Positions 9,916-16,512 of a stretch of DNA of 64,000 nt are shown here, piece after piece. The notes under the pieces are model-generated. The model made no database searches, was not told the DNA's origin, and saw only the letters and a program-made list of their open reading frames with translations. The number at the start of each line of letters is the position of its first letter. Position 1 is the first letter of the stretch. This stretch comes from Shewanella electrica (GTDB lineage: Bacteria > Pseudomonadota > Gammaproteobacteria > Enterobacterales > Shewanellaceae), in the NCBI RefSeq assembly GCF_022321485.1, contig NZ_JAKOGG010000013.1, positions 37,367 through 101,366 on the forward strand, written 5' to 3'. The position numbers were made by a program, and so were the translations under genes.

Positions 9916-10677
9916 ATGAAATCTGCTTTGTATTTTAAGTATCAAATCCAACTAGATAACTATGGTCCAAGAAGTGAGGAGCTTGATGTTCAGCACGATA
10001 CCGCGCTAAACATTGCCACTAGCCTAGAAACGGAGATAGCACGGGTTAAAGAACTTAATCCCGCAATGTTTTACGACCATGTAGAACAAGAATTACCGAC
10101 CGAATGGAATCAAACACTCGCAGTATTTGAGAAATTTAAACAAGCAGTTCAAAGCCGAGTATCACTGCAAAAAAGAGTGGAAGAACTACTCCAACAACAC
10201 CAAGGTAAATCCAAAGAGTACGAACAATGCTTAGCTTGCCTACTCGATTTGCAACAACGTCTTGAGTACTTACTTTCTGCTCTGTTCTATTGTGTCGGTC
10301 AGCACAACAAAGCCATGGCCGACCAATTCATGTTTGAAACAGGTTTGAATAAAATTCAGTCAGAGCAGTTAAAAGCCATGGCTGTGTGCAACAAAAAATA
10401 TGGTCGATCGTTAAGCATCCTTGTAAAAGTACTAGGTGACTTTTATGCGAATACAGCTAACTATCCTTATCCACTAAGTAAGGTTATCGAGTGGATTGAA
10501 TTACGTTGTATCAATGCAAAAATACCATTTCCCAAAGATAGAAAATCAGAACTTCTTCAATGTGTTATCGACAATACTATTCCCCAAGATGCTGGGCGTA
10601 ACGCTGGTGCACCTAAACAAGAATTTAGACAGCTTCCCGAAGATCAACTTGCGACCTTTGCCCCTCTTTTTCAGTAA
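9916..10677 (+). CDS. Unknown 253-aa island protein directly after int
   Basis: I do not recognise a family. The ATG immediately follows the int stop codon, with GGA about 9 bases upstream, so it is probably translated with int. The sequence is hydrophilic, with heptad-like stretches at about 60-125 (EKFKQAVQSRVSLQKRVEEL) suggesting a coiled coil, and several cysteines (CLACLL, CVGQ, CNKK, CINAK). No signal peptide, membrane segment or catalytic motif is visible. A terminator-like hairpin follows at 10698. It could assist recombination or be cargo. Confidence 0.75.
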   Translation: MKSALYFKYQIQLDNYGPRSEELDVQHDTALNIATSLETEIARVKELNPAMFYDHVEQELPTEWNQTLAVFEKFKQAVQSRVSLQKRVEELLQQHQGKSKEYEQCLACLLDLQQRLEYLLSALFYCVGQHNKAMADQFMFETGLNKIQSEQLKAMAVCNKKYGRSLSILVKVLGDFYANTANYPYPLSKVIEWIELRCINAKIPFPKDRKSELLQCVIDNTIPQDAGRNAGAPKQEFRQLPEDQLATFAPLFQ

Positions 10678-10697
10678 AATTGGTTAAAAAATAAATA

Positions 10698-10719
10698 GGT
10701 GGTCGCTAGGCCACCTTTC
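10698..10719 (+). terminator. Probable terminator after the int operon
   Basis: AGGTGG (10698-10703) TCGCTAGG CCACCTTTCT; short T tract. Confidence 0.55.
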
Positions 10720-10812
10720 TATTACGGCCAGAGCCTATAACGAATAATCACTCCATCAAACGAGGCCGAACAGCCTCAAATAACGTTAACTTAAAACGAA
10801 TGGAGTTTATTC

Positions 10813-11040
10813 ATGAATTCAAACACTCAAACCACACAAGACCGAATCGTACGAGAGCCAGAACGCAAGCTAATTACCGCTGTAGGACGCACAACAGCTT
10901 GGCATCTAGAACGTCGAGGTTTGTTCCCTAAACGCCGTCAGTTATTCCCACATAGCAATAATGTTGGTTGGCTGTTGTCAGAACTCAATGAGTGGGTTGC
11001 CTCCCGCGAATACGCAAATTCAGGAGCTGCCAATGACTAA
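10813..11040 (+). CDS. AlpA-like helix-turn-helix regulator, first of a tandem pair
   Basis: A 75-aa protein whose core (EPERKLITAVGRTTAWHLERRG, then LLSELNEWVASR) has the AlpA/MerR-type winged helix-turn-helix pattern: recognition helix followed by the terminal W-x-x-x-R. In P4-like elements, AlpA activates integrase expression or acts as a recombination directionality factor. GGAG lies about 10 bases before the ATG. It overlaps the next gene by 8 bp. Confidence 0.8.
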   Translation: MNSNTQTTQDRIVREPERKLITAVGRTTAWHLERRGLFPKRRQLFPHSNNVGWLLSELNEWVASREYANSGAAND

Positions 11041-11242
11041 TAAAGCCCCGAATTATTACGCACTTTATATCGAAAATAGTCGACTGGTTAGAAAGCCGGA
11101 GCTAGAGCAGCTATTAGGAATTAAGCGAACAACGCTATGGCGTTGGATAAAGAGCGGCAAGTTTCCCAAACCAACGCTAGTGCAAAGTGGTCGTTCTTAC
11201 TGGCGCTTTGAAGATATTCACAACTGGCTAGCAAAGTCGTAG
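11033..11242 (+). CDS. Second AlpA-like helix-turn-helix regulator
   Basis: 69 residues from the ATG at 11033, which forms ATGACTAA with the stop of the preceding gene, an arrangement typical of coupled translation. An upstream in-frame ATG at 10961 lies wholly inside the previous gene and is unlikely. The sequence RKPELEQLLGIKRTTLWRWIKSGKFPKP followed by YWRFEDIHNWLAKS is a clear AlpA pattern, closer to the family consensus than the first copy. One of the two may be the excision factor and the other a transcription regulator. A terminator follows at 11262. Confidence 0.85.
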   Translation: MTNKAPNYYALYIENSRLVRKPELEQLLGIKRTTLWRWIKSGKFPKPTLVQSGRSYWRFEDIHNWLAKS

Positions 11243-11261
11243 AGAAATTTCCTTAGTAAGA

Positions 11262-11286
11262 AGCAGGCTGAGTCCTGCTTTTTTTA
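11262..11286 (+). terminator. Rho-independent terminator after the AlpA pair
   Basis: AGCAGG CTGAGT CCTGCT followed by TTTTTTT, 20 bp after the second AlpA stop. Confidence 0.85.
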
Positions 11287-11458
11287 TAGCAACGGCCGCA
11301 ACGCATTGAAACACGTTACGGACGATAACGTGCCGATACGAAACAGCATAACTGCCTATAAACCATGGGATAGCGCCATAAAACAGGCTCAACCCATAGC
11401 GGATATTAAATAATATACCCGCATAGCGCCGTCGAATAATCAAGCATCTGGCAACAAC

Positions 11459-12400
11459 ATGAAGAACACCAAGAAAATGAATCCGACTAAACAGAAACCA
11501 TCGAATAACGGATTTTGCATTAATAAGCACAATCACAGGATCTATGCATACAAAGATCATTGTTATGAAGTCTACCGACCTAAGAGCAAAGGCTTAATCA
11601 ACAAAGTCGTCAAAGCAATCATTGCTGACTACGAGATAATGCTAAGTCACTACAGTCGTGTTCTTGTGGCAAGAATAGATCTTCACCCTAAGTCATTCTC
11701 ACCAACTAACGAGGCAATTACTCAGTTCTTAGAACAGCAGGTTAAAAAAATGCGTGAACAATATGGCTGTAAAGTGATGTACCACTGCGCTCGTGAGCAG
11801 GAGACTTCAAACCGCGAGCACTATCACGTTGAACTAATGCTGAGCGGGCACAAAATTCGCCATGCGCACAAACTCCTATCGCTGCTAGGTATCGCATGGA
11901 ATCAATACTCCGGCGGTCACACCGCACAAGTTCCCCGTCCATTTTGTCTGGTATATCGCGGTAATAAATCTTCTCTTAGGCCAGCAATCTATCGCTCTAG
12001 CTACCTTGCAAAAGAGCACTCCAAAGAAAGAAATGGCAAAACAAAAGGCTTCATCAGCAATAAATATCCACCAGCAGTCCACTTCGAACCCGGCAACGAT
12101 CTCATGCTGGTGGCACCTGATATCACCTATATGAAACACAAAAAGAAAATCGATTTTATGAACCTAAATGAAAGCGCCAAAGCTGCAATTACCAGCAAAC
12201 GCCACGTTAACCCACATTGCTGGTTTGAAACCTTAGCTCATGAACTGCAATTCAAAGAGTGCCTAGCATCAAGAACTAACGAGCTATTAGCTAAGCCGAA
12301 TAACGCCTCTCTGTATCTGTCCCGAGATCACTCTCTAGCAGCCCATGAACCGAGAATACAGATCACCCACCGTGAGTTGAATGATCACTCATCAGAGTAA
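11459..12400 (+). CDS. YfjJ/inovirus Gp2-like protein, probable HUH-type replication initiator
   Basis: 313 residues. The segment VLVARIDLHP (about 68-77) followed by HYHVELML (121-128) resembles motifs 1-2 of rolling-circle initiators, the second being an HUH-like His-x-His pair; SSYLAKEHS with Tyr182 and Lys185 fits the YxxK active-site motif. This pattern is shared by the inovirus Gp2 and E. coli YfjJ/YagK families found on satellites and small islands. It could nick the excised circle to start replication or transfer. The start is uncertain: ATG 11459 has no strong Shine-Dalgarno, and ATG 11477 is an alternative. The catalytic assignment is by motif only. Confidence 0.7.
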   Translation: MKNTKKMNPTKQKPSNNGFCINKHNHRIYAYKDHCYEVYRPKSKGLINKVVKAIIADYEIMLSHYSRVLVARIDLHPKSFSPTNEAITQFLEQQVKKMREQYGCKVMYHCAREQETSNREHYHVELMLSGHKIRHAHKLLSLLGIAWNQYSGGHTAQVPRPFCLVYRGNKSSLRPAIYRSSYLAKEHSKERNGKTKGFISNKYPPAVHFEPGNDLMLVAPDITYMKHKKKIDFMNLNESAKAAITSKRHVNPHCWFETLAHELQFKECLASRTNELLAKPNNASLYLSRDHSLAAHEPRIQITHRELNDHSSE

Positions 12401-12568
12401 AAAACACCGCGGCAACAGGTAGGCAAAACAAACGCGAACCGTAGCGTGCAACTTTCACTCAGAGACTCCCACGCGAAAAAACTCAGAGTGCAACAATGTA
12501 ATGATCACGCTGCAAAACAAAGCCCATGAACCGAAGATGATCACTGTGTTTTACCTCCAAGTGATCAT
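12326..12568. repeat. GATCAC repeats around the end of the Gp2-like gene
   Basis: GATCAC occurs at 12326-12331, 12361-12366, 12383-12388, 12503-12508 and 12539-12544, with GATCAT at 12563-12568. A longer imperfect repeat containing CCCATGAACCGA lies within 12341-12353 and again at 12523-12534. The block spans the end of the putative replication gene and the leader of the next gene. It could be an iteron-like origin, an operator array or chance. Confidence 0.4.
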
Positions 12569-12584
12569 CAATTAGGAGTCCATA

Positions 12585-13226
12585 GTGACAAGATTCAACC
12601 TAGATAACTTACCCCGTTGTGGGGCCAAAACTCGAAGTGGAGGCAAATGCCAGCGCTATGGCAACAAGATGAATGGACGCTGTAAATTGCATGGGGGGCG
12701 TTCAACAGGCGCAAAAACTAAAGAGGGCAAACTGGCGGTACGCGTAAACGCTTTGGTGAACGTATTCATTTGGTACTTCAACAAACGATACGATTTCCCC
12801 ATCAAGCAATCTGAGTGGGAGAATGCCCTTACCGCTTATCTACAAATTGGAGAACTAAGCAGCCAGTCCAACCAAACACACAACTTGGCGATCACTGATA
12901 TCGTGGGTAAATACCGCGTTGAATTAGAAGCAACCAAATACTGTATTGCCGAATATGAAGGCGTAGAGGCTCTGCTGCTGATTCAATCGGCCCTAGATCA
13001 CTATTACAAAGATATCGCAGCCCCACACCTCAAGTTCCACATACACGCGCCCGTATACCCTGCACCGTATTTTGATAACTTAAATGGTTCTCAAGCCGAG
13101 TTTAAGAGCATGTTGCATATGCTAGCAAACACCGGAGATAGAGCTTTTAAATCAAATTTAAGGACGCCAATGAGCCCAGAACAGAAAAGGCTAAGACAAT
13201 ATATAAAACTCAAACAACAGCGTTAA
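12585..13226 (+). CDS. HGGXSTG-motif zinc-finger-like protein
   Basis: 213 residues starting at GTG 12585, chosen because AGGAG lies at 12573-12577. The N-terminal 45 residues hold the pattern CGAKTRSGGKC...GRCKLHGGRSTGAKT: three Cys and one His in a zinc-finger-like arrangement followed by the HGG-x-STG signature. This module is widespread in phages and islands, often near small terminase or nuclease genes, and its function is not established. The rest (50-213) has no motif I recognise. Follows the Gp2-like gene after a 184-bp repeat-rich gap. Confidence 0.75.
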   Translation: MTRFNLDNLPRCGAKTRSGGKCQRYGNKMNGRCKLHGGRSTGAKTKEGKLAVRVNALVNVFIWYFNKRYDFPIKQSEWENALTAYLQIGELSSQSNQTHNLAITDIVGKYRVELEATKYCIAEYEGVEALLLIQSALDHYYKDIAAPHLKFHIHAPVYPAPYFDNLNGSQAEFKSMLHMLANTGDRAFKSNLRTPMSPEQKRLRQYIKLKQQR

Positions 13227-13286
13227 AAAGCGGTATTATTTTAAGAGAACTTAACGGAAGTTCATGACTTAAAAGGAAGTAGCCCA

Positions 13287-13493
13287 ATGACAATGCCACC
13301 TGAGTTTGTAACGATTTACTGACTGGACTGCCACAAAGAATATCAGACGCTTCAACGACGAACCATTAACCTCCGTCTAGATAACGTCGATGACAACTAC
13401 GTTGACAGCATGACGAACTCGGTTTGTCCCTACTGCCAAATGAAAAGCCGTAACGGTCTTTTGGTTGAAAAAGATGGTAAGTTTAATTTGTAA
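13287..13493 (+). pseudogene. Small zinc-ribbon protein gene interrupted by an in-frame TGA
   Basis: ATG 13287 with AGGA upstream opens MTMPPEFVTIY, then TGA at 13320-13322, then LDCHKEYQTL ... VCPYCQMKS ... to TAA at 13491. Read through, the 68-residue product has the spacing [stop]-x-x-C ... C-P-Y-C, so the stop stands where the first Cys of a CxxC-CxxC zinc ribbon is expected (TGA in place of TGC or TGT). The good ribosome site and undamaged downstream frame suggest a recent nonsense change, or readthrough. Zinc ribbons of this kind are common in phage and satellite genomes. Confidence 0.6.
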
Positions 13494-13566
13494 ACGTTCT
13501 CGCAGTGGCGGCCCTCAAAACAGTGCATGTCTAACAGAGGATATACGGTGAGCATTAGGAGAAATA

Positions 13567-13725
13567 ATGAAGGTTAAAATTGAACAAAACGCTGCAGGAG
13601 AGGCATTTTTAGCAATTCCGCAGGAGCTATTGGACGAACTTAAATGGGAAGAAGGTGATAACCTCGAATGGCTTCTAAATGACGACGGCAATTTTTGCCT
13701 AAGAAAAGTTAAGTCAACTAAATAG
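13567..13725 (+). CDS. Small AbrB/MazE-like peptide
   Basis: 52 residues from ATG 13567, preceded by TTAGGAG. The sequence VKIEQNAAGEAFLAIPQELLDELKWEEGDNLEW followed by FCLRKV has the swapped-hairpin AbrB pattern (L-x-IP-x-ELL-x-x-L-x-W-x-x-GD). Such peptides are antitoxins or transition-state-type regulators. No toxin gene follows on the same strand; the gene's last 12 bp overlap the convergent gene at 13714. It might regulate itself or the neighbouring cargo. Confidence 0.7.
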   Translation: MKVKIEQNAAGEAFLAIPQELLDELKWEEGDNLEWLLNDDGNFCLRKVKSTK

Positions 13726-14385
13726 GTTATTACGTTCGAGGCTTTGCCACCATGCTTTGACCTTCTTCTTAGTGTCCTCGGTAAAGCCAACTCGAGTCCG
13801 ATTAATAATGATGTTCTCTGCATCATGAGATGTCTGAAGCCCCCATAGTTGGGACGAACGGCACATCACAAGTAAGATATCCTTCCGCTTTGCTTTGGGA
13901 ATAAGCGTATACCGCAGATACTCCTGAGCAACCCATACGCTGGGTAAGCTGGTGGCAAAGCTTTGCGCTATGTCCATGTTTGTAGAGGCATATGGCACCA
14001 GATTAAACACGCTAATATGCTTTGCCGCTTGCTCACAATTCCCATCAAATAGACTGTTGGCGACAGGCTTAAACCACTTGTCCCAACCCGGTATTTGATA
14101 TGGATAAGGCTGTAAACCATCCAGTTGAGCAAATAGTTGTTCCTTTAGAGCACCATCCTCTACGACTTCTGAGGTTTTAGAATCACGGCTAGGATTGGCG
14201 TAACAAAGCACGATTTTCGCCGTTTTCAAAGGGCCAAAGAACGGCCCCGGTGGTAAGCCAAATTCAAACTCGCTATCAATGGGCTTCTGTAATTCATGAA
14301 GAAGCTCATCAAGCACCACGAGATCGTCAGGGTGCTTAGTCAATCCCATTTCTAGACAGATGTTCCAATATCCAAAAAAATCCAT
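13714..14385 (-). CDS. Probable uracil-DNA-glycosylase-fold-like protein of unknown role
   Basis: 223 residues, ATG 14385 preceded by GGATGGATGGAG. No annotated family is certain, but the layout resembles UDG-like proteins: FFGPLKTAKIVLCYANPSRDSK (about 48-70, like the PFLG...VLL-x-LNPG motif), then GWDKWFKP, then a strand ISVFNLVPYAS, then a helix and strand ILLVMCRSSQLWGL. A catalytic role is not established. It is the last gene of the long minus-strand defence run, 79 bp after the HNH gene, so it may be a partner of that nuclease or an independent defence factor. Functional assignment is an inference from pattern only. Confidence 0.6.
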   Translation of the reverse strand: MDFFGYWNICLEMGLTKHPDDLVVLDELLHELQKPIDSEFEFGLPPGPFFGPLKTAKIVLCYANPSRDSKTSEVVEDGALKEQLFAQLDGLQPYPYQIPGWDKWFKPVANSLFDGNCEQAAKHISVFNLVPYASTNMDIAQSFATSLPSVWVAQEYLRYTLIPKAKRKDILLVMCRSSQLWGLQTSHDAENIIINRTRVGFTEDTKKKVKAWWQSLERNNLFS

Positions 14386-14464
14386 GCTCCATCCATCCTT
14401 AAAAGCTTAACCACCAAGGCACCTTTCCCGTTATCTTGAAATCAAAGATTAAGGAAAGGAGTAG

Positions 14465-15754
14465 CTATTTTTTCTTTGAATTTCCTTTAAAAAGCTGTTC
14501 ATTATGATATTTCATATAATGAGCCTGCTCTTTTTTTAGAGTCCCAATAGACGTACTCGGCTCGATACCCCACTGTTCTAGAGCCCTTTCCACATTATTA
14601 TTGGCACAAAGTAAGTCTCCACTTGAGTAATCAAAGGTTATCCATCCTCTGTCAAACAGGCGATCAATATGAGGGGCTAACCAAAGGCCATTATTACCAT
14701 CAAGACATTCTTTATCATCACAACGACGCCAAGGTTTTATATGGCTAGCTGTTAAGAATTTCTTTTCTGACATTCCTGTAACGCGACACTTATTCTCAAC
14801 CAAAGACAAGTTAGCTCGATACTTACCATGCCCCCGACGAGCGTCAATTAGCTGTTTCTTGTTCTTGGGATTTTGAGCTTCGATCTCTTTACGTTTTGCC
14901 TCTTCTTCTTCATCAATTTTTTGCTGTTCAGATTCATCCTGTACATCTGATTTGTCGTTTGAGTTTTTTTCCCAAACCTCTCTCAGTGGCGACAAATAAA
15001 ACTCGATGTCTTTACGGCCTAATCGCTTAGCCTCACGTTTACGAATACTGAGCAATATTTCATCGACTTCCCAACACGCCAATTTATTAGATTCTTTAGA
15101 AGACATTTTTTCAAAGGCTTTAACAATCAACTTGCGCTGATTATTACTGGTGACTCTTTCAATCTTTTTAGGAAATAATAGAAATAACAAGACATTACGA
15201 AACTGACGGTTAGGAGTATCTTCAATATCTTCTAACCATTGTGCTAACGTTTTTGCTGTTGAGAGTAACTCTTCCCTTTTTTGGGGTTTCTCACTAAAAA
15301 AGGCCATCATTACGGTGATGAAGTAACTAAGTTCACGCCAACGATTAGTATTAAAGCTCACCCCTGTATTTGCATATCCATGCAAAACATCATCTTGAAG
15401 GAATTTGTGGTTCTCATCAAAACCGTCCCCGGTCCACTTCCATACTTGTGTGATATTCAATCTTTTTCTTTGAGGCGAAACGTTGCTAGAAGCTAATGAC
15501 ATAAACCAAAGCATTTCCGCTGCTAGGCGGATAGTGTCTTTCTGAGATTTTCCGAGTTGATGTTTTAGCTTTTCAAAGAAACTCTTATCGGTACTAGCAT
15601 CTGGATACTCAACAAAGTCCTCATACAGCTTTTCAAAGGTTGCATAATTCCACGTTCTTGAATCAGTGAATACTCCTCGGCTATTGAGAAGGCATCGCTC
15701 CTTCCACTCTTCCACAGCCTTTAAAATACTATGATCTCTCGGTTGAATACTCAT
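14465..15754 (-). CDS. HNH endonuclease fused to a McrB-type N-terminal domain; candidate restriction factor
   Basis: 429 residues. Residues 1-215 (SRTWNYATFEKL, SFFEKLKHQLG, LAAEMLWFMSL, KRLNITQVWKWTG, NTNRWRELSYFI, NRQFRNVLLFLLFP) match what I know as the N-terminal domain found ahead of AAA/GTPase modules in McrB-like restriction proteins. A charged linker (about 265-298) leads to an HNH_2-type nuclease: Cys323-x-V-TG, ASHIKPW with His337, NNGLWLAPHIDRLFD with Asn355 and Asp364. The fusion suggests recognition of modified or foreign DNA by the first half and cleavage by the second. ATG 15754 has GGAAT upstream. It lies 32 bp after the metalloprotease gene of the type I R-M cluster. Confidence 0.75.
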   Translation of the reverse strand: MSIQPRDHSILKAVEEWKERCLLNSRGVFTDSRTWNYATFEKLYEDFVEYPDASTDKSFFEKLKHQLGKSQKDTIRLAAEMLWFMSLASSNVSPQRKRLNITQVWKWTGDGFDENHKFLQDDVLHGYANTGVSFNTNRWRELSYFITVMMAFFSEKPQKREELLSTAKTLAQWLEDIEDTPNRQFRNVLLFLLFPKKIERVTSNNQRKLIVKAFEKMSSKESNKLACWEVDEILLSIRKREAKRLGRKDIEFYLSPLREVWEKNSNDKSDVQDESEQQKIDEEEEAKRKEIEAQNPKNKKQLIDARRGHGKYRANLSLVENKCRVTGMSEKKFLTASHIKPWRRCDDKECLDGNNGLWLAPHIDRLFDRGWITFDYSSGDLLCANNNVERALEQWGIEPSTSIGTLKKEQAHYMKYHNEQLFKGNSKKK

Positions 15755-15786
15755 TTAACTATTCCTTTTGTTCTCTAGTAATCCCA

Positions 15787-16512
15787 CTACACCACCAGCA
15801 ATTGAGCGTTGTCTCTTAGCCATTCTTTACACTCTCGGTAGTCAGGCATTACGCGCTCAACCTCGCGCCAGTATTGCGGTGAGTGGTCATGGTGCAGCAA
15901 ATGGCAAAGCTCATGCACCACCACATAATCAACGATACGGTTAGGGGCTAACACAATCAGCCAGTTGAATTCCAAATCGCCATAAGGGGTACAGCTGCCC
16001 CAGCGGCTCTTAAAGTCTTTGATACGCACTACGCCCGTTTCTACGCCAACAATCGACTGATAGCGATCCACCTTTTCGCGGATTTTCTTATCCGCATTGC
16101 GCTTGTACCAGTGAGTTAGCGAACGGCGCACAAATTGCGCCTGTGAGGCGTATTCAGGCACGGTCACAGTAATCTTGCCGTTGACCAACTTAGTCGCCGT
16201 AACGTTACCCTGCACTACCTTCAGGCGGTAATTACGGCCAAGATAAGGGAAGGCCTCGCCAGAGACATACTCTTTGCCACGCGATGGCCGTGCTTCGGCG
16301 TGAATGGCGAGCTTCTCTAAAATCCATTGATGTTTGGCGGCCACCAGCTGGTGGACTTTCTCCATCGGTAACGCCTTCGGCACCACAACAGCAACAACTC
16401 CCTCCTCCACTTTAATCGTGGCAGATTTGCGGCGCGCAGTGCGAACCACCTTAACCTCGTAGCCCGCTTGTTTGATCACATCACTGTCTTGCATCACGTC
16501 TTGCACTGTCAT
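15787..16512 (-). CDS. YgjP-like M48-superfamily metalloprotease (DUF45) coupled to hsdR
   Basis: 241 residues with the zinc protease signature HELCHLLHHDHS and the downstream W-x-x-V family pattern (QYWREVERVMPDY). The DUF45/YgjP family is often encoded beside type I restriction genes. Its ATG overlaps the hsdR stop as ATGA, so translation is coupled. It might process or degrade the R subunit or limit restriction after acquisition, but no function is proven. Confidence 0.85.
   Translation of the reverse strand: MTVQDVMQDSDVIKQAGYEVKVVRTARRKSATIKVEEGVVAVVVPKALPMEKVHQLVAAKHQWILEKLAIHAEARPSRGKEYVSGEAFPYLGRNYRLKVVQGNVTATKLVNGKITVTVPEYASQAQFVRRSLTHWYKRNADKKIREKVDRYQSIVGVETGVVRIKDFKSRWGSCTPYGDLEFNWLIVLAPNRIVDYVVVHELCHLLHHDHSPQYWREVERVMPDYRECKEWLRDNAQLLVV

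Noticed and set aside
11742-12139. Minus-strand frames opposite the Gp2-like gene
   Set aside because: Short, overlapping, and without ribosome sites; the plus-strand frame has the conserved motifs.
13320-13322. TGA read as selenocysteine in a UxxC motif
   Set aside because: No clear stem-loop follows the codon where a bacterial SECIS element should lie, and the CxxC...CxxC pattern is that of a zinc ribbon rather than a redox enzyme. A nonsense mutation or readthrough is simpler.
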